From Hexactinellida sp. DTS-2022 (Eukaryota; Porifera; Hexactinellida): a DNA stretch of 64,000 bases. Shown piece by piece: positions 21,823 through 33,900 of this stretch. A program made the translations under genes and the position numbers. Where the stretch lies: NCBI GenBank assembly GCA_028753945.1, contig JAPNXP010000004.1, positions 4,154,001 through 4,218,000 of the forward strand, written 5' to 3'. Positions within the stretch are counted from its first letter, which is position 1; each line of letters opens with the position of its first letter. A model generated the notes under the pieces. The model was not told the DNA's origin. It worked only from the letters and a program-made list of their open reading frames with translations, and did not search any database.

Positions 21823-22460
21823 TACATTTCTATTAATATTATTACTAATACGGTTTATACGAATTTCTGGTTAATAAATACATACAGTCCCTTTCAAAGC
21901 CTTTCAACAAATGGCACCGGTTAATACGAATTTCGAATAAAGAGTACACATTTTGACAGTCCCCCGCTGTTCATACTAACGAGTGTATTTATAAACTGTA
22001 TTCTCCTAATGAACTCAACACGATAGAGAATTTTAAACTTTGGAACACTCTAGAATGTTTACAGGTAAATGAACCGATGTCGAAGGAAATATTGACTTAC
22101 TTTCATGTTTTCCTTTGGATTAAGTTGACAGGCAAGATACTCCTTTTATACAGAATTTGTGTACTGACACTCCTTGAAAGAAACACATAAACACAGTGAA
22201 ATTAGCATCTTTAATCATAGTTATTACTTGAAGAAGCATCAAGAAGGAAGAAACAATTACTCATTAGTGGATTGCCTTTACCACAAGATCAAATGGCGAA
22301 TCGATTGACGAAATATGTGTATTGCTACTACTATTACTATTAGTCTATTACTACTGGTCAAACTACAAACTCTCAGGAGCTTTAGTAGACATCTTTAGCT
22401 CAAGAAATATTTAGCAATAAAAGATGAAATGAGAGATTTGAATTCAAACATTGAATTATA

Positions 22461-22905
22461 TTATTCCTTTGCCTCAGCAACATATGCTCTATCTTTGTCA
22501 GTGGAAATATCAAGAACCCTAGGATTGTCGAATTCGAGATCTCCCTTTCCTCTCACAACTGCAGAATTCAGATACTTACCTGCAGTAGAATACAATTGAT
22601 ACAGCAAAACAGATACTGTACTACAAATACATTATTCTGGTTTACACGTATACCGATAGTCCATCCATATTCTCGTTGAATAGAAATAAGAAATCTCTTC
22701 AAGCTTAAGAACTTATACATGATTATATCCATGGTCGCAAACGTGCGTGTCTAATTTCCAGTAATTCTGCGTACATATTTGCATGGCCCCAAAGATACCA
22801 GGTGAAGACTCCTCTTTGCTGTATTTCGCAAAAATTTCACAACAGGATCTCCTATCTCCTTGTAGTCTCGTATGCCATCTTTCTGAGCGTTGAGGAGTAC
22901 AAAGT
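22461..22905 (-). pseudogene. Decayed NHL-repeat protein copy
   Basis: On the complement, 22,461-22,601 encodes a segment with YSTAGKYLNS, then LEFDNPRVLDISTDKD, which parallels residues 230-262 of the intact NHL protein (YSTEGKYLNS ... LEFDGPRALDISTDKD). It stops early at TAA. Farther upstream, 22,790-22,905 encodes YKEIGDPV and, after a frameshift, YSKEESSPGIF, parallel to YKYIREPV and HSKENRYSPGVF. The region between is too diverged to follow. The two parts are collinear, so this is a frameshifted, partly deleted relative lying in inverted orientation about 3 kb from the functional gene. Confidence 0.75.
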
Positions 22906-23766
22906 TTAATATTCCAATTTAACCGCTAATAGCTGATTAAGTTTATGCATTTTTCTAACTTTTCAAACTTTGTAGGTTTGTTTAATATTACTTTTGTTTT
23001 TAGCCTGTTTGTACTCCCCTGTGCTCATTCAATATTCATTTTTGAATGAGCTGTTCAGGTTTAGTGTAATTTTGGTTGGTTGTGTTATTTATTATGACTG
23101 TCTTCCATTATCGACCCATTTTGTATATTTTCTATAATTTTATTCACCAATTAAGTTAACTTGGGAGCCTAAGGGGAGGGTGCAGGCAACTCTAGTTTTT
23201 GCAAAGGCTTTCTCGTTTATATTTGGAATTATTGATCCACTACTTTTTGGAACGTAATTAATTAATTAAGCTCTTACTTTGAGTATTCCTTACGTAATGT
23301 AATATATCAAACAAGTATATGGGGACTATAAGGGGTTGTTTAGGAAGAGTTTATAAAGCCTCCCTGAAGAAAACGGGAGGGTTGTTAATCCCTACTGACC
23401 CCCTTTCGGGCATACGCTTCCATAACCTCACCCTACCATGTTATAGTACAGTGTACTGTAGTTACTAAATAGGAATTTATACAGTGAACTTGGGATAAGA
23501 CGAACAAATTTCCAGTGCTTTTCATTTGCACTACATGCCTATAATGAAAAACATTTCCAATAATAGTAATCCCGGATTACAAGTACAAATTTCGACCTTC
23601 CTCGATGCTCATTTTATTTAGAGTAGACAATAAAACATAAATTGTTATAATTCAATAGTCTGACAACAAAAACACATATGATAACACCTAGCAGGAGTTT
23701 ATCTAGTATTTTGTGGCTGGCACTTTATTATGGAAGTAGAAATATTCCGGCACCCTAAAGGTATTA
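22906..23766. other. Intergenic, no gene seen
   Basis: AT-rich spacer. A CAGTGAACTTGGGATAAG tip at 23,481 resembles a TA-type MITE end without a readable partner. Confidence 0.5.
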
Positions 23767-24098
23767 CATACCTGCCAATCTATTTGAGACATATCTCTGT
23801 ACGAGGCTCCTATTTCCCCCTGTACATTGGCCAAAATCCCTGTACACCCCAAAAAATCTTTCTTGTAAAGCTGAAAACATTAGTTTATAGTGACTGTACA
23901 GGGAATCCCTGTATGTTCGAATAGGAACAGATTATTTACACAAAACAAAATGCTAAATTTAGATGCTGTAGACATGTTTAGGTATTTTAATAGACTCACA
24001 ATCAATAAATTTCCCTAGCTAAAAATCCCTGTACAAATTTAAAATCCCTGTACGGTCCAGCCAAAATGGTCAAAATCCCTGTACAGTTGGCAGGTATG
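23767..24098. mobile_element. MITE with CCCTGTAC repeats
   Basis: Ends CATACCTGCCAA and TTGGCAGGTATG, flanked by GTATTA on both sides (23761-23766 and 24099-24104). Subterminal AAAATCCCTGTAC units recur in both halves. The tips resemble a known hAT-like tip class, but the readable duplication is only 6 bp. Confidence 0.65.
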
Positions 24099-24104
24099 GT
24101 ATTA

Positions 24105-24964
24105 GCAATACATAATCGTATAATTCATTGATGCGGCATTATTTAGGGAGCTAAAATTGCTACGGTGCAGAAACAGTTGTTTATCCAAGCATTTCTGCGT
24201 CAGAAAATCTGGCCATACACCCGCACCTAATTAAATTGTTATTTCCATCGATTACTCTTTAATTCTTGCCCTGAAAAGTATATCAGAAAATATTTTAAGT
24301 ACCTAACAGGATAATTTCGGCGATTTATTGATCGAACAAGTAAATCGCCGACGTCAACTTCAGTACTTTCCCTTACTTAATTAATTAATTAAACTACGCT
24401 CTCGATAGTCTCTTAATTAATGAATTAATTCTCATGATTTAAATTATAATCGATATCTGAATTTATTTTATAAATTTATTTTATACTGCAGTGTTTAGAG
24501 CGAGTAGGTAAGCTGATTAATTAATTGGAAATAAACTTGATACTATTAACGAGCTATTCTTAAATTACCTTCTTTGGAGTTATAGACACTACAATCATAG
24601 TATTTTTATGGCTCAGCAATAGGCTTATTGCTGAGATCAGTTTTGTTCTTCACTTTTACCATAAAAGATTATTATTTGCAACGAATTCTCTCACCGAATG
24701 TACATCGTGTTACTCAAGGTTATCCTATAGATTCTCCTGCATGTCGTATGGTAGGGGCTAACACTCGTCACTCGTATAAATACGTTAGGTATAGGGATTT
24801 GGGTTTTAAACACAACAAAAGAATAATTATTTGTAGCACAGTTTTTAGGGTATTGTTGACCTATGAAATAGGATGTGACATAATTTATATTCCCGTTTAT
24901 TGACTCGTATTTATCGTATACAGTAGTACTCTATTATTTCCTGACTTTGTTGAACACATTAGCG
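24105..24964 (+). promoter_or_regulatory. Upstream region of the plastin gene
   Basis: AT-rich, with TTAATTAATTAATTAA at about 24,377 and a 5' UTR candidate directly before ATG 24965. No TATA box at a fixed distance is evident. The short ORF inside is not protein-like. Confidence 0.3.
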
Positions 24965-27900
24965 ATGGCGACAGCAGACTTCTCGGAAGCGGAATCGGCT
25001 GAAATTAAACTTCAGTTCGAACTGGTGAGTTAGTTTATGCCATTATTTGACTGGGTTGGATTGATATTTACCATTAGTACGATGAAGACGGTAATGGCCA
25101 CATTACGTGTGGTGAGATAGCAGAACTGTTCAGAAAGTTAGGAGAAAATGTGCCAGGCTACGAGATTAGGGATTTAATTAAGGAAGTCGATAAAGATATG
25201 AATGGGACTATTGAGTACGATGAGTTTATACAGGTATGAATCAATAAATGGAGTTGTGTATGAATGTGTATTTACGGATATTTTAATGAATTTGGGATTC
25301 TCATGATAGTAAGGAGCATACAATTTCAATTTATTTGTTTGTTTATTTGCTATGCCAACTCATTATTATTGAGTGTGATAATCCTAATTTATTTATTATA
25401 ATCAGAATTTTATTATCTCTGTTAGTACATTTTCTCCTTTTTTGAAATCTGTAGTGCTTAGCAGCTCCCAGGACACATGGCAATTTGATGTGTGTCCCTA
25501 GTTATAACTCCTATAATTAGACTAATTACTTTATGTTACATGGTAGCAGCTACTTTAGTAGTAGTAGCCCAGTTAAAACTGATAATGGAACATATTTCAG
25601 TTATCGATGACTGAGTACAGTCTAATCGGTTTTTTCTAACCAATTCTTTGCATAGAAATAAACTAAGAAAAATCCGATAGTTAGAATAAACCGATTGAAA
25701 ATACAACAAAATTGGAATTTTTTACACATTTAGAATAAATAATTAGTTAGAAAAACCCGGTTTCGCCTGTAGTAAATATTCCATATTTATCACAAATTCT
25801 CGCTGTTATAGATTTATTTAATTCTACAATTTCCTGTTAACCTTACATGGGGAAATTAGACTGATAGGATTAGGATAACTAGTTATAACTAATGTAATGT
25901 AACTTGTATGTACCCATATGTTTGCCTGTACAATTCTCATATGACTGCACAAGCCAAACAGAAGGTAGGATCTACTTTAGATGGCTTTATTCTATCTATC
26001 TATCTGCATTCCTACAAGAGCTGTATTATACTGATTCCTCCATGCATTCCTATTCCACGTTCATTATACTTGGCAACCAACCATTATCAGTCTCTTGTTA
26101 TCCTAATGTTCTCAAAATCTCGTGTTTGTGAGCAGATAATGTTTTGGCTTCCATTATTGTCCAATCTTATTATGACATATATCATGTTGGTATTTAGAAT
26201 ATGATAGTATTAACAGAACGAATTTTACATTGTGATATGTAATATCGTCCTAACTTATATAAATATGTTTATTTATTTACGAATGCTCGTCTGCAATATT
26301 GGAAATAAATTTCGTAATACTATTAATTTCACCTGTTGGTAAGTCTCTACTGTTTGTTATTCAGACAAATCAAAATGTGGAATTCACAATAGTTATTAGT
26401 TAATTTGCTGTTTGGATATTCTAATCTAGTGCGTATTACTTACTCCAATAGACGTAATGCAAAAAGAGTAATGTATGTGCACGTGCACCATTGTAATAAT
26501 TTATACAGCCATTTGTATATACGTTCCTAACCCAGGTCCGATTCAATTTTCATATGCCTTAAATCACAAATTAATGTTACTCGATAGGAGAGGATTTAAA
26601 ATTTTGGAATGTGTCAAAAATTCCATTCTCCAATTGTGTCTTACCCAATCGAGTGACCCCTCTTTCGACTCCACTCAACTGCCTCAGTATAATTATACAC
26701 ATACCGACCCTGTAACACGTGATTTGATAAAATTATTCGAGATTCACCGTGATTTACCATAAATATCGAATAATTTTATCAAATCACGTTTTACAGGGTC
26801 AGTATGTATATAATTATACTGAAGCAGTTGAGTGGAGTCGAAAGAGGGGTCACTCGATTGGGTAAGGACACAATTGGAGAAAGGAATTTTTGACACATTC
26901 CTGGTACATTCCAGCGTTGCTATGGAAAAAAATCTTCCAGATATGGTCATGTGTGATATACCAAATTATTGGAAATTTTAATTGGAAACCGAATTCAACA
27001 ATAAAAAGATGATATAACTTAATTTGAACAAGTTTTTTGGGAAACAAGTCCGGCCAACACTATCGGACGTGTTAACTTTGACGAGCTGTCATGGCCGATA
27101 TAGACACTCTTTCAATTGCCTCAATATCCTCAAATTTTCGCACTACATCAAAGTACATGTGTACAAATTTTGGTGCTTTATCAAAAAAATTAACAATTGT
27201 ATGGTTGTGCCGCTGCACTAATAGACAATGGATTATTAGAATTTTATGGCTAGACTGACGGAACACAATAACTGATTGGTGAATGAACTTCCTCTCGACC
27301 AATTAAATTACAATCTCAGATAGGAATTCTATAATGCATAGTTAAATTGATAGAGACACTAAAATCCTTTTATACTGCTAGTGCTAGTCCATATTGAAAA
27401 ATCCTCGAATTTAATTGGCTAAAGTTTTGGCACCTTTTGAGAGGGAAGATGTGAATAATTTTCTTAGATATTATTTCCTAGAAACGAAATTACCTACCCT
27501 CCTGCCAAATTTCAAGTAGCTCCAGGGACTTCTTTAATATAGGGATTGTAAACTTCGTTTTACGGTAAAATTAGCGTAGGCCTGAAACAGTATTGTGTAC
27601 TTATTGATATCCCGTAATCCGCTAATGCTAGACACATGAAATATATTATTGTCGTATAGGAAGTCATATTTTGGGAGTCCAACGGTCATATTAGTTTATC
27701 GAAAAATTTTGTGGAATGTAAGTTATGCGATGTTCACACCTTTCAATATTTGGTAATATTGTTAAAATGTCGAGATCAGTTAGCTTTATACATATGAAAT
27801 GTATTATTGGCGAATGGGAAATGGGAATTCATATTTAGGGACTCAGTAGATCACATTGATTTACCTAGGCGTTCCCTTAGCCAAATTATTATTTTGGCAC

Positions 27901-30900
27901 TCTCCACAGGAGGATTGCCCCGACCCTGTTTTGTAGTTTAGCTAATTCTTACCTATCAGATATTTGTCATTATGTTGTTATTAAAAAACAACAAGGCTGG
28001 ATTCGGTTAACCGGTTAACCGTTGCTGACATCGGTTAACGGTTAGAGATTTTATTAACCAGTTAGCTGGTCTGTTGAATAACAGCAGAGTTATTGGGAAA
28101 TTAATGTATAAAGTATTAAATTTTTTTGAATTTTATCAGAATATGTAGTCCTAAATCCATTTCTCATCACCACTTAATAAATTTTATTGGACAACATTGA
28201 TTTAAATATAGATTTGAAAGAAACTTATCAAGATTTTTTAATAACAACATAATGACAAATATCTGATAGGTAAGAATTAGCTAAACTACAAAACAGGGTC
28301 GGGGCAATCCTCCTGTGGAGAGTGCCAAAATAATAATATAGGCTAAGGGAACGCCTTAGGTAAATCAATGTGATCTACTGAGTCCCTAAATATGAATTCC
28401 CATTTCCCATTCGCCAATAATACATTTCATATGTATAAAGCTAACTGGTCTCGACATTTTAACAATATTACCAAATATGGAAAGGTGTGAACATCGCATA
28501 ACTTACATTCCACAAATATTTCCGACAGGGTTGATAAAAATCATGATTTTTTTAAAAAAATCAAAAAAATCCGATTTTTTTGATTTAAATCAGATTTTTT
28601 TGATTTAAATCAGAATTTTGATTTTAATTGTTTTTTTTTGCAATCTATATCACACTGGCGTATATTATTTGGCTAATAGATTAATTACATTGTTAATGAC
28701 TCATTATCAATGTAATTTGACTCATTATCAATGTATTTTCTTTTCTTTTCGCAAAAAACAATAGACATAAAAAATCTGATTTAAATCAAAAAAGTCCGAC
28801 TTTTTTGATTTAAATCAGACTTCTTTGATTAAAATCAGATTTTTGATTAAAATCATGATTTTTATTAATAAAAATCATTGATTTAAATCATGATTTAAAT
28901 CAATGATTTAAATCACTTGATTTAAATCAAACAACCCTGATTTCCGATAAACCAATATGACCGTTGGACTCCCAAAATATGACTTCCTATACGACAATAA
29001 TACATTTCCTGTGTCTAGCATTAGCGGATTACGGGATATCAATAAGTACACAATACTGTTTTCGGCCTACGCTAATTTACCGTAAAACGAAGTTTACAGT
29101 CCCTACTCCCTATATTAAAGAAGTCCCTGGTAGACAGTGGTAGCTCTTCCAGTTCCTCAATCAATTCCGAACAAAACAAACAAAAATATCATTGTGATTT
29201 AATATATAAGATATACTGCGATTACAATATAATTTTGTCAATGTTGGACTCGTTTGCTGCCATATTATTGGGATTTACACTCCAATTTTCTAGCAATACA
29301 TTATTATCAAATCCTTAATGTAATGTCTAAGCGACAGATTTATGCAGGGCCGTGCGAGCCTATTGATACCTGCCCAGGTCAAACCTAACTAGAGTAAGCA
29401 TCATTGCTACCCATAGTCAAAAAATCTTCTATTTTTAACGACAGTAATTTTGATAAATGATCTGAAATATATATTTCACACCAAATGTTAAATAGCTTTA
29501 TAACTAACAAAGCGATATATTATTATCAATTTAATTACATGTATTTACTATTTAGTAAAAAGACAAATATCAAGATTCTAGATGGAGTCCACTTTTTCAG
29601 TGCATTATACGAATTTTATTTATTTAATTAATATTCATAACCTGTTTAAATGACCAGGTTGACCTGGTCAGAACTTGGTCTGGAAAAATTCTGCCCAGGT
29701 TTGACCTGGTCAGTTTGTATTAGTGGCACGGCCTTGATTTATGTAATACTTTATCTGATACTATTAAGTGCGATTGACACTTGTTGCCTCTGTAGATGTA
29801 CAAAGCGATAAAGCAAGGCAAGAAGGAGTTCAAGTTGGCCGACAAGGGAGCAGAGGCGGTTAGGAAGCTGGTTAAGACGGGCGGGACCTCCGTGGCCTCC
29901 GCAGAGGGCACCACGCACAGCTTCACTGAAGAAGAAAAATACGCATTCGTGGATTGGATTAATTATCTACTGGTTGATGATCAGGACCTGAAGGGAATTC
30001 TGCCAATGGACGTGGAAGATAACTCTCTATTCGAAGGCGTGGAGAATGGAATCCTTCTTTGGTAAGTATAGTACAGTATACTATTGCAAACTACCCTGAC
30101 CCGGGGACCCAAGTAAGCGCAGTTAAATATATTCAGTCTAGTTACTTTATTCTTCTTTGAGTATTCATTTCTTGAATAAGCCTGTAAACAGTGTAATACC
30201 ATAAGTTCCAAGTGACCTAGATTTGATTCTGCAACGAGAAACTGATTAAGTAGCATAATAAATTTCATTCAATCTTGCGCAATGCATACATGCTGTATCA
30301 ATTCATTTTTTAATGAGTTGAATTAATTGAACACTTTTTTGTGAGTTGGTTGAGATCCAAAGTATCTTGAGAATACAATACATTAAACCAAAATGGATTT
30401 ACCTATAATAGTTTATTTACTATTACGCTAAGTTGACTTATTCAAGAATTACTCAGATTTATTTTCTTAATATAGGTGGTGTCCACTATTTTTTTGGATA
30501 TAATAAGCAATGGTGTTATTTTGAGAACCTGAAATGGATCGAATATTACTGCTACCGCTGGTATTAAATGATCCACAATTTATTGTGAGCACATTGAACA
30601 TTCATAAATAATCAATAATTATTTCCATTTTCAATGAATTAGTCTACTTAGCTTCGCTATTACGTATTCAACACTTATTTACAATAAACTGTGTTTACTC
30701 ACGTTTATTAAAAAAATGAGTTCAACTATTATAAAATAGATTTGGTTGAACCAACTCAATTTTAAAAAGGAGTTGAATGGGTTGGTTATCAAAAATAAGT
30801 TTTACCTACTCAAAATGAGCAGATTAACCTGTTTACATCAATATACTGCTCTATAGCAAGCTAATCAACACAGCTATCCCTGGTACAATTGACGAGAGAG

Positions 30901-33900
30901 CTATCAACAAAGGGAAACTGAATCAGTTCACAATTGTAGAGAACCAAAACCTGGCTCTCAACAGCGCTGCGGCTATCGGCTGCAGCATACAGAATATCGG
31001 CGCTAAGGATCTCATGGCTGGGACACACCACCTCATCCTGGGACTCGTCTGGCAAGTCATCAGGGTATGCATACTCTACTGTGGTATTGTCTTATATAGA
31101 CAAGTTGTGTCATGCAGTTATAACGTATATTTCGTATTATACGTATTTTACAAGTACGTACGTATAAACATAACCTCGAATCAAGTTATATAACGTGAAA
31201 CCCATATTATACAACTTAGCCTAGAACAATTATAAAATTAAACTATTTCAAAGTGATTTAGTATATGCATTAACGGGGAAAGTAATATTTTAACTGTAAA
31301 ATATGTTAACTATGTTTACACTGATATCTATTATATTATTTATTTACTTATCTGTTATTATTTGTATTGTTATCCTGTAGATCGGCCTATTCTCTAAAAT
31401 CGATTTAAAAGGGAACCCCGGGTTCTTCCGGCTCCTGCAGGAGGGAGAGACTATTCAGGATCTGATGAAGCTGCCGCCCGACCAGCTGCTCATCCGCTGG
31501 GTTAACTACCAGCTGGACGAGGCCGGGCACCCGGAGAAGCACATCAGGAACTTCACTAACGACATTAAGGTACCGTATTACTCGAATAATCGCGAATAAT
31601 GCTAAATATACCTACACCTAATTAGGTGTATGTATATTTAGCATTATTCGCGATAGGTAACTAGAAAAATGCTGTAAATATCATCAAGACCTCATAAGCA
31701 CTTGAGGGGAGTTGGTTAACCGGTTAATGGTGTTTTACGCATTTCCTCAAATTACAAATACAGTCGACTCCGCTTAATAGAGCAGCCGGTTAATAAATTT
31801 CTCCCATTAATGGGGTCAAAATTTCACAGGATTTATAGGACGGATGACAGTTTGGCTTAAAATATTTTCGGTTGATAGATCTCTCCGCTTAATCGGGTCA
31901 AAGTAACCTGGTCTCGAGTTGACTCTATTAAGCGGAGTCGACTGTAGTAGGTATATTCAAATAATAGTCCTTCGTGCGGATAAAATTACTTATCATCTAG
32001 GGATTCTAGGCTACTATTCGAATAACAGCCTGTCTTATTGACTGAGATAATTAAGCAGAAAACCAATTAATATAAAATCAAAAGGTGTGTATAATGTTAA
32101 TATTATTCTACTAATACGTGAACAACTGCATTGTATTATATCCTTTTTCGTCTAATAACAAAGAATTTTATTGAGTAGTATTTCAATTAACTGAAATTTA
32201 TGTAATTAATTATTATAATGTACATGGAAAACGACTCGATTAGTTATACGAACTATTGGTTTAATGTGATTACTAGTTAAATATACGTAGAAATACTGTA
32301 TTTATTGTATTATTAACACTACTTCCTGTTAGGATTCAGAAGTGTACAGTTATTTGGTTAATCAGATAGCGCCTGCGGGCTCGGGTGTGGATCTGTCTCC
32401 TCTGATGGCAAGTATTAATCACAGACTACAGTAGAACCTCGTTAGTACGAACACGGTTAATACGAACACTATTCAAATCCCCTTTTTTAACAATATGAAT
32501 TCCGGATAAGGCGAAAAGATTTACGGTCCCCTGCTGTTCGTACTCGCGAGGTTCTACTGTATAATGCTGTTTATAATATCGATAGAGTTTCACAGTTAAT
32601 CTATCATAATTTGTTAAAATAATAGAATATATACCGTATACGTATGTACTGTATCGCTAATTTCGATTGTGTGTACACGTATCTCTAGGATAATAATTAT
32701 CTAGGACTACCCTGAAATCTTAATGTCTGATAATTTGTTGTACAAATAAGTTACGTCATACGTTAACTCTGTTTAGGAGACAGACATGGAGTCACGAGCT
32801 GAGCTGATGTTAAACCAAGCAGAAAAGATTGAGTGCAGGAAGTTTCTAAGACCTAAGGTATAAAATTTGTTATTCGATTCATACTACACGTATCGGTCCT
32901 ATTTCTATTGTTATGTATGGGAATACTAGTGTTGTAAGGTCGGAAAATTCCTAGGAAATTTCCGGAAATTTCCCCAAAATTGCCAAATTTCCGGAAATTT
33001 TACATGGAAAAATAATAATAATAATAATAGAACAGCATTTAAATTACGCTTCTTACAAGTGTCTCGAAGCGCTTACAAATCAGTACACCTTGAAATATAA
33101 GTAGTAATGCATTGAGTGTAAAAAGTAAATGTACAGTCAAAGATTGTTTCTCAAGCTGAATATGAGATGTGGATTAGGAGGGCAAACAAGATCCATCTTC
33201 ACGGAAGTAGTGAGTTTTTAGCCGAGATTTAAACAAGGCCACAGTCTCCGAGCTTCTAACCATATGTGGTAAAGAATTCCATATTCTTGGAGCAAAGAAG
33301 GAGAAGGTCCTCTCACCATAAGTTTTAAGTTTAGACCTTGGTTGGTAGAGCTTAATACAAGTGGTGTTTGTGGAACGGAGATTTCGTGTATGATAGAGTG
33401 GTCTAACCAAGTTACTTAGGTAAACAGGGCAGGTGTTGTTGAGAATGTTGTATACTAGTACACATGTCTTATATTGAATCCTCTTCTCAATTGGAAGCCA
33501 GTGTAATTGCCGAAGTATGGGTGAAATATGTTGTCGTTTCTTCGTGAGAGTTACAATACGTGCCGCTATGTTTTGAATCTTTTGTAACCGAGCTATCTGA
33601 CGACTGGGCAAGCCGTACAGTAGTGAGTTACAGTAGTCCAACTTGCTGCTGACAAATGCATGTATCAACCGTTCCGTTGTTTTAACGTCAAGGTAGTTAC
33701 GAAGTTTACTAATTCGAGTAATTGACAGAGAAGCGCCACGAGGCCCACGACAGATATCATTAATGCGGTCTTTAAGTAAGAGGTGTTTGTCGAACTTAAC
33801 TCCAAGGTTTAAGATAACGTCAGAGGTTGCAAGTTCGTGGCCCTCAATGACTAGTCTCGGGACTAGAGAATTAGGTTTAAATTTTGAGGAGAAATAAATA

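Noticed and set aside
24628..24903. 91-codon ORF upstream of plastin
   Set aside because: No recognisable domain and a composition like flanking AT-rich DNA; probably chance or 5' leader.
29796..30065. ORF starting at ATG 29796 as a stand-alone gene
   Set aside because: It is plastin exon 3; the ATG follows an acceptor AG and the frame continues into exon 4.
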